Below, piece after piece: positions 17,605 through 26,387 of a DNA stretch of 43,477 nucleotides. The stretch is from Bacteroidales bacterium (GTDB lineage: Bacteria; Bacteroidota; Bacteroidia; Bacteroidales; F082): contig JAEEII010000312.1 in the NCBI GenBank assembly GCA_016281295.1, forward strand, positions 1-43,477, read 5' to 3'. Each line of letters opens with the position of its first letter. The first letter of the stretch is position 1. The notes under the pieces were generated by a model. That model ran no database searches. It was given only the letters and a program-made list of their open reading frames with translations, and was not told the origin of the DNA. The translations under genes and the position numbers were made by a program.

Positions 17605-19314
17605 TTATTTTTTAAAAACATTTACTTTTTTCGTGGTTTTATTACCCACCGCATCTTTCACGACAATCTTGATACAGTTGTTTCCCGCTTTAAGATGATT
17701 GTCCACTTCATAATAGAGCAAGTCATTCTTTGCATCGTATTGTCCAAGCAACCAAGCATCGTTTGCATACATATCGTAATGGTCAATTCCAGTCATGTCA
17801 TCACTGATTTTACATCTTAAAGTACTATTTGAAGTAATAGTATCATTTTCCTTAAAATTCAATGATTTAATTACAGGAGCAATTGAGTCGATTTTTAAAG
17901 CGTATTCGCCCAATGAGCGGGTGCTGGTTTCCATGTATCCGTCGTTTGCAATGGTGCCACCTAAAGACGACACTTTGCCTTTGCTATCGAAATAAGCAAT
18001 GAACATTTTTTTGTTGTTGGCCCATTTTTCATCGGGTTTGATACGCACTTTGAATGCTTTGAATGCGGCTTGGGTGTCTTCGCCGAATCGATAGCAGCGA
18101 GAACAGCATCCTTGGGGGTCGGAGGCACCGGTTTTCATCCAGGTGTCCCTAAAGAGGGTACCTCTTTCTGTCTCTACTTGAAAGTTGTCAATTTCAATCC
18201 TATTATTAATACTGCCATCGGCTTTCATGAAATATTGGCTTCTCATGATGGGTTCTTTTTCCACCACTATAGGCTTGGTTCCCACCAATTTAAAAGAGAT
18301 TTTAGAGGCATTGCCCGCATAATCGGTGATTTTGAAGCCCACTTTCACGGTGTCCCCTTCCGCAACGGTTGCCACCCCATCTTTCAACACATACATGGAG
18401 AGTTTGTTGAAAGGATCCACTTCAGTCCTGACAAACCGGTTGCTTTTTTCCTTATAGCGTTTGTAGTCAATCAAACTATTGACATAACGAGGCTCACTGT
18501 AAGAGAAGCTGTCACACTCCAGTTTAAAGCTAAGAACATCATCAAGATAGAGTTCGTAGGTATAGGGTCCGTTCTTATTGGGAGAGGTGCCTACTTGGTC
18601 ATCGGTGTTGATGCCAAAGGAGATTTTTCCATTGGCATGGACGTATTCACGGTCTTTCAGCACGAAATTCGTTTTTTTACCCTCAACGCTATAATACACA
18701 GGTTTATCGTTGCCTTCCACAGTGGAGTTTTCGTCAACGGGATAAACAGAAACCCCTTTGATATTAGGTCGCACATCATCCACGATGTTCAAACCGAAAT
18801 AAAGAGGATTGACCGGTTTCTCGCTTTTGGTATGCCGAATTTCAAAATGCAAATGGGGGCCGCCAGAGCCTCCTGTGTTCCCCGTGTATCCAATCAGATC
18901 GCCTTTTTTGATGGGAAAAGTCTCTTTGCCCAGAAAGATGGAAGCAGCAAACTTTTTATTCTTGTACTGATAGTCTTTCACATATTTGGCGATGGCGGTA
19001 TTGAAACGTTGAAGATGGGCATATACGGAGGTATAGCCATCATTGTGAGTGATGTAGATGACATTACCGTAACCGAATGGAGAAACCCCTATACGGCTGA
19101 CGTAGCCATCAGTCACCGCATACACTTTTTTCCCTTCCACCCCTTGCGTCTTGATGTCAATGCCTGCGTGGAAACTATTGTTGCGTAGTTCGGCAAAAGT
19201 CGCGCTAAGATAGAGTGGTATATCAAGAGGTGAACGATACTGAGGAAAGGACTCTTGCGCGTTGCATAATGCCACGGCGCCCATCAAGAGAAACAAAAGA
19301 ATGGATTTTTTCAT
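17605..19314 (-). CDS. M23 family metallopeptidase (LytM type)
   Basis: Likely peptidoglycan endopeptidase acting in the periplasm. 569 residues; signal peptide 1-19 (CNAQ). The LytM domain comes first: H49 and D53 in FHAGID, Y-A-H near 98-100, and H154/H156 in GPHLHFE, so all zinc and catalytic residues are present. About 400 residues of beta-rich sequence follow with no named domain, ending in a repeat-like extracellular beta segment (DSIAPVIKSLNF then a DDMTGIDHYDMY motif) that resembles Ig-like or cadherin-like folds. The long C-terminal part may place the enzyme on its substrate. Its promoter faces that of the envelope operon. Confidence 0.9.
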   Translation of the reverse strand: MKKSILLFLLMGAVALCNAQESFPQYRSPLDIPLYLSATFAELRNNSFHAGIDIKTQGVEGKKVYAVTDGYVSRIGVSPFGYGNVIYITHNDGYTSVYAHLQRFNTAIAKYVKDYQYKNKKFAASIFLGKETFPIKKGDLIGYTGNTGGSGGPHLHFEIRHTKSEKPVNPLYFGLNIVDDVRPNIKGVSVYPVDENSTVEGNDKPVYYSVEGKKTNFVLKDREYVHANGKISFGINTDDQVGTSPNKNGPYTYELYLDDVLSFKLECDSFSYSEPRYVNSLIDYKRYKEKSNRFVRTEVDPFNKLSMYVLKDGVATVAEGDTVKVGFKITDYAGNASKISFKLVGTKPIVVEKEPIMRSQYFMKADGSINNRIEIDNFQVETERGTLFRDTWMKTGASDPQGCCSRCYRFGEDTQAAFKAFKVRIKPDEKWANNKKMFIAYFDSKGKVSSLGGTIANDGYMETSTRSLGEYALKIDSIAPVIKSLNFKENDTITSNSTLRCKISDDMTGIDHYDMYANDAWLLGQYDAKNDLLYYEVDNHLKAGNNCIKIVVKDAVGNKTTKKVNVFKK

Positions 19315-19335
19315 AAATGGTTATTTTTGAATGAG

Positions 19336-19343
19336 CAAATATA
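19336..19343 (-). promoter_or_regulatory. -7 box for the M23 peptidase gene
   Basis: TATATTTG on the reverse strand, 21 bp before the ATG. It is paired with the forward promoter at 19365-19394, so peptidase and envelope operon share a short divergent control region. Confidence 0.55.
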
Positions 19344-19364
19344 CGACTATTTCCCGAATTGTAA

Positions 19365-19394
19365 TTGCCTATTTGAGAGAAATGGCTATTTTTG
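19365..19394 (+). promoter_or_regulatory. Promoter of the sulfatase-kinase-channel operon
   Basis: TTG at 19365-19367, a 19-bp spacer and TATTTTTG at 19387-19394. Transcription would start near 19399, which rules out the earlier in-frame ATG at 19331 and fixes the sulfatase start at 19424. Confidence 0.65.
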
Positions 19395-19423
19395 CACGGA
19401 TTCAAAATCTATCCATAACAATC

Positions 19424-21460
19424 ATGAGCTACTATTCTTCACATACCAAGAAAAAAAAGATAGATCTGCCAGTCATACAACTATGTATCAGATTATTAGT
19501 TGTACTCCTCCTGTTTTCGATAAGCCGATGGCTGATTTATCTTTTCAATCTCGACTTTTTCAATCATCTTAGTCTTGGCGAGTCCTTTAAGCTATACATC
19601 TCGGGCATGAGGTTCGATTTGGTGGTCATTGCCTACGCCAATATTCCAGTAATCCTTTATTATTGTTTGCCTTTCAAATTCATCTATAACAAAGTGTTAG
19701 GCAAGATCATGGACGTTTATTATATTGCGGTGAATGCTGTGATTATCATATTCAACATGATTGATGTGATTTATTTCCGGTTTATCGGCAAGCGAATGAC
19801 CTCAGAGTTCTTTCAGTTCTTTGGTAATTCTGATGAGAACATTGGACCCATCATTGGGCAGGTTGTGGTGGACTATTGGTATATGTTGATTCTGACGGTG
19901 TTATTGGTCCTATTGCTGGTGGTGGTAGCCATACGCACCCGGTTGCACTCGAAACCAGAGCAGGAGGTTTTCTCATCTCGTTGGCATTTCTTCCAATGGA
20001 TGTCGTTGATGGTCATGGTGTTGCTTACTCTGATAGCTTGCCGAGGAGGACTCCAGGCCAAGCCTGTGAATATGATGACAGCGTTGCGCTACACGGATTC
20101 ACATAACGTTCCGATAGTTCTTAACACGCCATTCACCATCGTGAAGAGTTCCACCAGCAAGGCTTTGAATGAGGTTCAATGGTATATGCCAGAGGAGATG
20201 GAGTTCTCCCCAGAACATTACTCCACTTTATCGAATCGTTATGTCACTGACAGTCTTGGTTATAAGCCCAATTTGGTATTCTTGGTTTTGGAGAGCTTTG
20301 GCCAGGAGATGATCACCTATTATAATCCCAAGTGTCGTTTTCCCCTCACTCCTTTTCTTGACTCTTTGATGGAGCGGAGTCTCACCTTCAACGGTCGCGC
20401 CAATGGACGACGGTCCATCGAGGCGCTTCCCTCATTGTTTTCAGGCATCCCATCCTTGATGGAGGTTGACTTCACGACTTCGCCTTATTTCAGTAACAAA
20501 GTGGAGGGATTGGGTGCCTATCTGAAGCCTCATGGTTACCACACCTCCATGTTCCACGGAGGCAACAACGGAACCATGAATTTCGATGTTTATGCTTCAA
20601 ACACAGGGTTCGATACTTATTATGGGCGCAACGAATATGGCAATGACGACGACTTTGACGGACGCTGGGGCATCTTCGACGGTCCCTTCCTCCAATATTG
20701 CATCCAGAATATCAATGGTTTTGAACCTCCTTTTGCCACGGTGATTTACACCTTGTCATCGCATCATCCCTATACCCTTCCCAAGAATTTCGAGTTGCCC
20801 AAAGAAGCTTATCTGTGGAGCGGCTTTGAGAAGACGGTGTATTACGCAGATTGCGCTTTGCGCGACTTTTTTGCAGAAGCGTCAAAACAGCCTTGGTACG
20901 ACAGCACTCTGTTTGTCATTACCGCTGACCATGCCAACACTGAGCATTTTCAGTCGGAGTACAGCAATCTTTGGGGCATGTATTCCATTCCCATCGCCTT
21001 TTTCATGCCTTCGAGAATACCAGCCTTGAAAGAAAAACAGATGATGCAGCAGATCGACCTCAATATCAGCATTCTTTCTGCATTGGGGCTGAACGACACG
21101 GTGTTCTCATTCGGACGCAACGTCTTTGACTCGGTCACCGAGCCTGCTTTCATCTCTTTCCTCAACCAGACATATCAATATAGTGATGGCCGTTATCTGA
21201 TACAGTCGGACGGAGAGAACACAATCGGTGTCTTTAACATTCAGACAGACCCGGATCTTGAGGAAAACCTCATCTCTCATATCCAATGTCCTGATCTCGC
21301 AAAAAAGTTGAGGCAACGCATCCAAGAATATAATAACAGATTTATTTACAACCAATTATATATCGACAAATCGGTTTTGCATGAACAAGAAGAAGATACT
21401 ATTCATCCTCAATCCGATTGCGGGCAAGAGACACAAGGAGAATCTGTCGAAATCCATTAA
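19424..21460 (+). CDS. LTA synthase family protein (sulfatase-fold phosphoglycerol transferase)
   Basis: A 678-aa membrane enzyme. Five or so transmembrane helices occupy about the first 220 residues; the rest is an alkaline-phosphatase-like sulfatase domain. Visible motifs: NLVFLVLESFGQEM (metal Glu), NGRRSIEALPSLFSG, WGIFDGPF and ITADHAN (metal Asp-His). LtaS has a Thr nucleophile; here the Ser in NGRRS sits in about that place, which is my inference. In Gram-negatives such proteins include MdoB/OpgB and EptA-like enzymes, so the acceptor is uncertain. The last 26 codons overlap the kinase gene in another frame and encode an unusual acidic tail (HEQEEDTIHPQ). Confidence 0.82.
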   Translation: MSYYSSHTKKKKIDLPVIQLCIRLLVVLLLFSISRWLIYLFNLDFFNHLSLGESFKLYISGMRFDLVVIAYANIPVILYYCLPFKFIYNKVLGKIMDVYYIAVNAVIIIFNMIDVIYFRFIGKRMTSEFFQFFGNSDENIGPIIGQVVVDYWYMLILTVLLVLLLVVVAIRTRLHSKPEQEVFSSRWHFFQWMSLMVMVLLTLIACRGGLQAKPVNMMTALRYTDSHNVPIVLNTPFTIVKSSTSKALNEVQWYMPEEMEFSPEHYSTLSNRYVTDSLGYKPNLVFLVLESFGQEMITYYNPKCRFPLTPFLDSLMERSLTFNGRANGRRSIEALPSLFSGIPSLMEVDFTTSPYFSNKVEGLGAYLKPHGYHTSMFHGGNNGTMNFDVYASNTGFDTYYGRNEYGNDDDFDGRWGIFDGPFLQYCIQNINGFEPPFATVIYTLSSHHPYTLPKNFELPKEAYLWSGFEKTVYYADCALRDFFAEASKQPWYDSTLFVITADHANTEHFQSEYSNLWGMYSIPIAFFMPSRIPALKEKQMMQQIDLNISILSALGLNDTVFSFGRNVFDSVTEPAFISFLNQTYQYSDGRYLIQSDGENTIGVFNIQTDPDLEENLISHIQCPDLAKKLRQRIQEYNNRFIYNQLYIDKSVLHEQEEDTIHPQSDCGQETQGESVEIH

Positions 21461-22256
21461 GGAGAATCTTGACCACAGCCGTTTTGATGATGACATTGTG
21501 GTCACAGATTATGCTGGCCATGCGGTTGCTTTGGCTCAAGAAGCTGTGGCACAACAATATGACATCGTTGCTGTGGCAGGTGGCGATGGCTCCATCAATG
21601 AGGTGGGTTCTTGTTTGATCGGTACCAATATAGCCCTTGCTGTCCTTCCTCATGGTTCGGGCAACGGTCTTTCACGTTGCCTGCGTATTCCTTTGAATCC
21701 TGCCAAAGCCATCGAGCGTATCAACCGCAATGCAGTGTGCCAAATCGACACGGTGACGGTAAATGGCATCCCTTTCATCAGCATCGCAGGCACAGGCTAT
21801 GACGCTCAGGTGGCCGATGACTATGCCAAAAACCAACATCATGGTTTCGACACGTATTTTCGATATATAGTGAAAAACTTTTTCACCCTGGGTGAGAAGG
21901 ATTATACCCTTATTCTTCCCGACAAGACCATTCATACCAAGGCTTTCTTCATCTCTTTCGCCAACTCCAACCAAATGGGTTACGACGTTCCCATCTCCCC
22001 TCACGCATGCTTGTGGGATGGTAAGGTTGACATTTGTATCGTTAGAAAGCCCAACGCCCTGGAACTGCCGGTCATGAGTGGCTTTTTCCTCAGCAAGAGC
22101 ATGGACAAATCCCCTAAGGTAGATATCATCCAAACGGATTCGGTAACCATCGTCAGACCACAAGCGGACGTTCTTAACATCGATGGAGAGTCCATAACGA
22201 CGGAAAAAGACCTTCATATTCAAGTCCACCCCTTGTCGTTGCATGTCATTGTATAA
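21381..22256 (+). CDS. Diacylglycerol/lipid kinase (DAGK catalytic domain)
   Basis: Probable lipid kinase of 291 aa, cytoplasmic. It has the opening ILFILNPIAGK, the nucleotide-binding GGDGSINEV and PHGSGNGLSR, all standard for DgkB/YegS-like enzymes. The family phosphorylates diacylglycerol or related lipids with ATP. Its start lies 80 bp inside the sulfatase gene in a different frame, and the conserved residues begin at once after the ATG, so the overlap is real. Next to an LtaS-like enzyme, which releases diacylglycerol from phosphatidylglycerol, a salvage role as for Gram-positive DgkB is attractive but is inference. Confidence 0.9.
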   Translation: MNKKKILFILNPIAGKRHKENLSKSIKENLDHSRFDDDIVVTDYAGHAVALAQEAVAQQYDIVAVAGGDGSINEVGSCLIGTNIALAVLPHGSGNGLSRCLRIPLNPAKAIERINRNAVCQIDTVTVNGIPFISIAGTGYDAQVADDYAKNQHHGFDTYFRYIVKNFFTLGEKDYTLILPDKTIHTKAFFISFANSNQMGYDVPISPHACLWDGKVDICIVRKPNALELPVMSGFFLSKSMDKSPKVDIIQTDSVTIVRPQADVLNIDGESITTEKDLHIQVHPLSLHVIV

Positions 22257-22268
22257 AACCATTTTATT

Positions 22269-23489
22269 ATGATAGAAAATACTATTTCTTGGCTCATGCG
22301 GATGTTCAAAAGAATGAATATCAGCGATTATTACGCCTCCGTCTTCTCTGAAGGACTCTCTTTTTTCTTGATGCTGACCATCGGCATCTTGCTTATGTAT
22401 CTGACAAGGTTTATCATCAAAAAAACCGTGTACAGAGTGATTTTGCGCTCTGAGACAAAATACGATGACCAGGTAATCAACAACAAAGTACTGATGCGCT
22501 TATGTTTGCTCATCCCTTCGGTTTTGGCGATGCACTCCATCAGGACATGCTTCCCTGATTTCCCCAATATCGGTCATTTTCTCTTTGGGGTTTGCATTGT
22601 TTATGACATCGTGGTCATCACCATGGTGCTGTTCTCAGTGGTGAATGTGGTTAGTGATATCTACAACATGCACCAGACCTCGAAGATGAAGCCTTTGACG
22701 GGTTTAATTCAGACCATTAAAATCATCTTGATTATTTTTTGTGTCTTGCTGATCATCTCATTTTTGATGGGGAAACGCGTGAGCTCGGTCATCATCGGCT
22801 TAGGCACCCTCTCAGCCGTGTTACTATTGATTTTCCAAAATACCATTTTAGGGTTTGTGGGTAGCATCCAACTGACATTGAACGACATGTTGCGCATTGG
22901 CGACTGGATTGTGATGGGTCAGGCCGATGGCACGGTGTTGGAAATCAACCTTACCACCGTAAAGGTACAGAACTTTGACAACACAATCACCACCATACCC
23001 ACCTCCTCGATGGTCACCAATCAATTCACCAACTGGAGAGGCATGTCGGAAAGCGGTGGACGACGCATCATGCGGAGCCTCACCATCGACAGCAAGAGCA
23101 TTCAATTCTGCACGCCCGAGATGCTGGAACGTTTTAAGAAGATTGAACGCATTCAGAAATATCTTGAAGAGAAAGAGGCTGATATCGAGGAATATAACAA
23201 AGCCAACCGGATTGACACCTCTAATATCATCAACGGGCGTCAACAGACCAACCTCGGCGTGTTCCGTGCCTACATCACCGCTTATATCAAATCGAATCCT
23301 AACATCAACCAAAACATGACGAAGATGGTGCGTCAGCTCCAGCCTACCGAGTTCGGCATTCCCTTGCAAATCTATGCATTCAGCAAAGAGAAAGACTGGA
23401 CCCGATACGAGGAGATTCAAAGTGACTTGTTTGACCATATCATCGCTGCCGCTTCGCTGTTTGATTTAAAGATTTACCAAAGACCCTGA
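22269..23489 (+). CDS. Mechanosensitive ion channel, MscS family (YbdG-like)
   Basis: 406 residues with four or five predicted transmembrane helices in about the first 200, then the MscS beta domain (GFVGSIQLTLNDMLRIGDWI, then TTIPTSSMVTNQFTNW) and a cytoplasmic C-terminal region. The RRIMRSLTIDSKSI segment and the long charged C-terminal part match the YbdG branch. The likely role is to release solutes at high membrane tension. It starts 12 bp after the lipid kinase and belongs to the same operon, which supports an osmotic or envelope-stress theme. Confidence 0.9.
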   Translation: MIENTISWLMRMFKRMNISDYYASVFSEGLSFFLMLTIGILLMYLTRFIIKKTVYRVILRSETKYDDQVINNKVLMRLCLLIPSVLAMHSIRTCFPDFPNIGHFLFGVCIVYDIVVITMVLFSVVNVVSDIYNMHQTSKMKPLTGLIQTIKIILIIFCVLLIISFLMGKRVSSVIIGLGTLSAVLLLIFQNTILGFVGSIQLTLNDMLRIGDWIVMGQADGTVLEINLTTVKVQNFDNTITTIPTSSMVTNQFTNWRGMSESGGRRIMRSLTIDSKSIQFCTPEMLERFKKIERIQKYLEEKEADIEEYNKANRIDTSNIINGRQQTNLGVFRAYITAYIKSNPNINQNMTKMVRQLQPTEFGIPLQIYAFSKEKDWTRYEEIQSDLFDHIIAAASLFDLKIYQRP

Positions 23490-23501
23490 TTATCAACGGA
23501 T

Positions 23502-24410
23502 ATGTACACAGGACGACAGTTTACTGAAAAATATCTGGATGTGATGTTCTCCTCGCTTCGTGACGCGACACCCGAAGAGGTTCAGGCAGAGTTGGAGCAT
23601 TGCCGAAACATCAACAAAAAGCTGGTGAGAGTACCCAAAGTTTTCAGGGCTTTATATTCGGAAACCATGTTCGAGGCCTCCTATGGATTCTCCATGCAAG
23701 TCTTTAAGACAGCTCCATTTTATGATAGCGACACTTTGGTGTTGTATATACACGGGGGAGCATGCATCTATCAGCCTGTCTTTTTCCACTGGCGTTTTGT
23801 GCATGATTTGTCCATTCGAACCCATTACCCCGTAGTCATGCCAATATATCCAAAATACCCTGAATACCATTGTGTTGATGATATTTCAGTGTTGCTTGAT
23901 TTTTACGAGCGTTGGGTTTTGCCTTTGAACTATCGGCGTGTAGTGTTAATGGGTGATTCCTTTGGGGGCAATGTGGCCATGACGCTTACTCAAGAGATTG
24001 CAAAAAAAGGATGGCCTACAGTCTCTGCTTTAGTGTTGCTTTCTCCTTGTGTTGACAACACTTTTTCGCGACGCGAGGCCATGATGGCTTTGCAACCTTT
24101 GGATCGAATGATCAAATTGGAACGAATTGAAAGCATCATGGGAGGATGGCAGGGTACGCTCCCTTCTACCCATCCATGGGTGAGTCCTGTTTGGGGCGAT
24201 TTAAAAACGTTCCCTGAACATACCTTGTTAATTTATGGCAGCGACGAGATATTGAAGGCCGATGCAATGCTGTTGGTGGAGAAAATGCAAGAGATTGGCC
24301 AACCAATTCGAGCATTAGAATACCAAGGGATGTTCCACACCTTCCCCCTATTCCCAATCAAAGAAGGGTTTGAAGCTTTGAGAGAGATCGTTGTTGAGGT
24401 TAGAGGTTAA
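23502..24410 (+). CDS. Alpha/beta hydrolase, HSL/acetyl esterase type
   Basis: 302-aa cytoplasmic hydrolase of the alpha/beta hydrolase-3 group. Oxyanion motif HGGA at 84-87, nucleophile Ser153 in GDSFGG, Asp248 in YGSDEI and His279 in FHTF complete the triad. Substrates in the family are short-chain esters or lipid esters; the exact one cannot be read here. It starts 12 bp after the channel gene and ends the operon; 30 bp later the convergent kdsA gene ends, and I see no clear terminator between them. Confidence 0.88.
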   Translation: MYTGRQFTEKYLDVMFSSLRDATPEEVQAELEHCRNINKKLVRVPKVFRALYSETMFEASYGFSMQVFKTAPFYDSDTLVLYIHGGACIYQPVFFHWRFVHDLSIRTHYPVVMPIYPKYPEYHCVDDISVLLDFYERWVLPLNYRRVVLMGDSFGGNVAMTLTQEIAKKGWPTVSALVLLSPCVDNTFSRREAMMALQPLDRMIKLERIESIMGGWQGTLPSTHPWVSPVWGDLKTFPEHTLLIYGSDEILKADAMLLVEKMQEIGQPIRALEYQGMFHTFPLFPIKEGFEALREIVVEVRG

Positions 24411-24440
24411 AGAATAGAGTTTAGAGAGAGGGGCTGGGGA

Positions 24441-25238
24441 CTAAAGTGATTGATAGATTCTTAACAATTGATGCAAGAGGGGTTCCACTTGGTTGAGTGG
24501 AAGCATATTGGCGCCATCGGAAAGCGCGTGAGCGGGATCCGGATGGGTCTCCATAAAGATGCCGTCAGCGCCCGCGGCAATACCTGCTTTGGCGATGGTA
24601 GCGATGAGTTCTGGCTTTCCTCCGGTAACCCCCATGGCTTGATTGGGTTGTTGCAACGAATGGGTGACATCCAACACCACAGGAACCTTGAACGCTTGCA
24701 TGACGGGGATGTTGCGGAAATCAACCACAAGGTCCTGATAACCAAACATAGACCCCCGTTCGGTGAGCATCACCCGGTCATTGCCCGAACGGGTCACCTT
24801 CTCCACAACAAATCCCATGTTTTCACCCGACAAAAACTGTCCTTTCTTAATGTTCACCACTTTGCCAGTTTTGGCCGCTGCAACCAACAAATCCGTCTGA
24901 CGACATAGGAAAGCGGGAATCTGGAGCACATCCGCATATTCAGCAGCCATGAAAGCCTCTGACGCTGAATGGATATCGGTGACGACAGGAACCCCGAAGG
25001 TTTCACGCACCTTGCGTAGCACTTTCAACGCTTTTTCATCGCCAATACCTGCAAATGAGTCGAGCCTTGAACGATTCGCTTTGCGATAGGAGGCCTTGAA
25101 AAGATAAGGTATTCCTAAACGTGAGGTGAGTTCTGTTAACGTCTCAGCAATGGATAAAGGCGATGTCTCGTCTTCTACGACACAGGGACCCGCGATGAGG
25201 AAAAAAGAACCGTCTTTTTTGAATGGAAAATCAATCAT
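24441..25238 (-). CDS. kdsA: 3-deoxy-8-phosphooctulonate synthase
   Basis: Condenses arabinose-5-phosphate and phosphoenolpyruvate to Kdo-8-phosphate for the LPS inner core. 265 aa, family length, with LIAGPCVVED, KASYRKANRS, DIHSASEA, SGENMGF and the C-terminal ETHPDPAHALSDG. Cys19 in AGPC is the residue that marks metal-dependent enzymes, where the E. coli type has Asn; so it is probably the metal-dependent class. The gene has its own promoter, divergent from the DUF4831 gene. Its position near gmhA/gmhB groups genes for LPS core sugars. Confidence 0.96.
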   Translation of the reverse strand: MIDFPFKKDGSFFLIAGPCVVEDETSPLSIAETLTELTSRLGIPYLFKASYRKANRSRLDSFAGIGDEKALKVLRKVRETFGVPVVTDIHSASEAFMAAEYADVLQIPAFLCRQTDLLVAAAKTGKVVNIKKGQFLSGENMGFVVEKVTRSGNDRVMLTERGSMFGYQDLVVDFRNIPVMQAFKVPVVLDVTHSLQQPNQAMGVTGGKPELIATIAKAGIAAGADGIFMETHPDPAHALSDGANMLPLNQVEPLLHQLLRIYQSL

Positions 25239-25252
25239 CTTGGTATTTTTTG

Positions 25253-25260
25253 CAAATCTA
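25253..25260 (-). promoter_or_regulatory. -7 box for kdsA
   Basis: TAGATTTG on the reverse strand, 14 bp before the kdsA ATG. It faces the -7 box of the DUF4831 gene 13 bp away. Confidence 0.55.
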
Positions 25261-25273
25261 TGAATTTTTTTCT

Positions 25274-25281
25274 TATTTTTG
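25274..25281 (+). promoter_or_regulatory. -7 box for the DUF4831 gene
   Basis: TATTTTTG, with transcription predicted near 25286. This supports the start at 25317 with a leader of about 30 nt over the ATG at 25293. Confidence 0.55.
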
Positions 25282-25316
25282 AAAGCTGATTTATGAATTT
25301 ACAAAACGGAATCAAT

Positions 25317-26387
25317 ATGAAACAGTTGAAAAAAGCAGGTCTGGTTATGGCCTTCCTGGCACTGACCAGCGTCACAGTCCATGCGCAATATGTCACTACA
25401 CATGCCAAAGCATCGATGCCCAGTCAACAGAACGGTATTTATTATTCCTTGCCGCGTACCGTGCTGCAGCTTGACTTCATCATTGAAGAGACCCAAAGTT
25501 TCGAAGGTCCGTACAGTAATTATGTGAGCTATATCGGTGCCGAGAGCTATGTGTTAGAAGATAATAAAGAATACAAAATCAAAGAAGTGCAACTTCATGT
25601 CTTGGCGGAAGCTGACCCCAATGCGACCTTTTTCGTTGCGATGTCGTCAAAGAAGGACGACAAGCCCAATTTCTGTCTGACCCCTCAGGGCATCCTTAGG
25701 GGTGTTGGCATAGATTGCCCGTTGGAACCCCAGGAGAAAGCCCACGCTTCATTGCTTGAGAGCCCAAACTATCCTGATGAAGTCACCTTCAAGTACCAAT
25801 ATGGCGCTGGAAACAACCGTGGTGAAGAACAGATGGCTCGTTCAGCCGCTGACATGATTAGCAAAATCCGTGACGAGAAACTCAAGCTCATCACGGGTTT
25901 TCAAGAGACTGCGTTCTCACTCGACACCTACCGTCAGATGTATTCCGACTTGGAGGTCATGGAAAACGATTATCTGAGTCTTTTTATTGGTAAGCAGCTT
26001 ACCCGTACCTTCATCAAGACCATCTATGTCATTCCCAACAAAGAGGTTCCAAATCAAACGGTAGCTAAGTTCTCTACCGATGATGGCCTTACCGCTGGAA
26101 CTGCTGGTCCAGGAACCGCCATTACAGTTCAGACCCAGTCGATGCAAACCACGGCCAACTTCAACGCCCCGAGCCAGTCTGCTGTGGAGTCTCTTAACTT
26201 GGAAAACAAGCTGTTCTATAGGATTCCAGAAATCGCCAACATCAAGGTGAATATGGGAGGAAATGCCTTGCTGGAATGTCGCGAGACCATCGCCCAATAT
26301 GGTGTGTTTATGCTGGCGCCTCTGGGCAAGACCAAACTCGCCTTGGATCCTCAAACAGGACAAATCATTAGTTTGGGGATGGAGTAA
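25317..26387 (+). CDS. DUF4831 family secreted protein
   Basis: 356 residues from the start used here; the frame has an earlier ATG at 25293, but MKQLKKAG opens a proper signal peptide ending VHAQ. The mature part matches my recollection of DUF4831, a family of unknown function common in Bacteroidales: a YYSLPRTVLQLDF start, a glycine-rich turn, and repeated short beta segments. No catalytic motif or lipobox is present. It probably lives in the periplasm or outer membrane. The last 20 bp overlap the end of the convergent symporter gene. Confidence 0.8.
   Translation: MKQLKKAGLVMAFLALTSVTVHAQYVTTHAKASMPSQQNGIYYSLPRTVLQLDFIIEETQSFEGPYSNYVSYIGAESYVLEDNKEYKIKEVQLHVLAEADPNATFFVAMSSKKDDKPNFCLTPQGILRGVGIDCPLEPQEKAHASLLESPNYPDEVTFKYQYGAGNNRGEEQMARSAADMISKIRDEKLKLITGFQETAFSLDTYRQMYSDLEVMENDYLSLFIGKQLTRTFIKTIYVIPNKEVPNQTVAKFSTDDGLTAGTAGPGTAITVQTQSMQTTANFNAPSQSAVESLNLENKLFYRIPEIANIKVNMGGNALLECRETIAQYGVFMLAPLGKTKLALDPQTGQIISLGME

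Noticed and set aside
18070..19188. A long 372-codon open frame on the forward strand
   Set aside because: It lies wholly opposite the M23 peptidase gene, has no recognisable domain, and mirrors the codon bias of the real gene.
19331..19423. Longer start for the LtaS-like sulfatase
   Set aside because: The -7 box at 19387-19394 lies inside that stretch, so it would not be in the mRNA from that promoter.
24411..24440. Terminator between the hydrolase and kdsA
   Set aside because: No hairpin of useful length is visible in these 30 bases.
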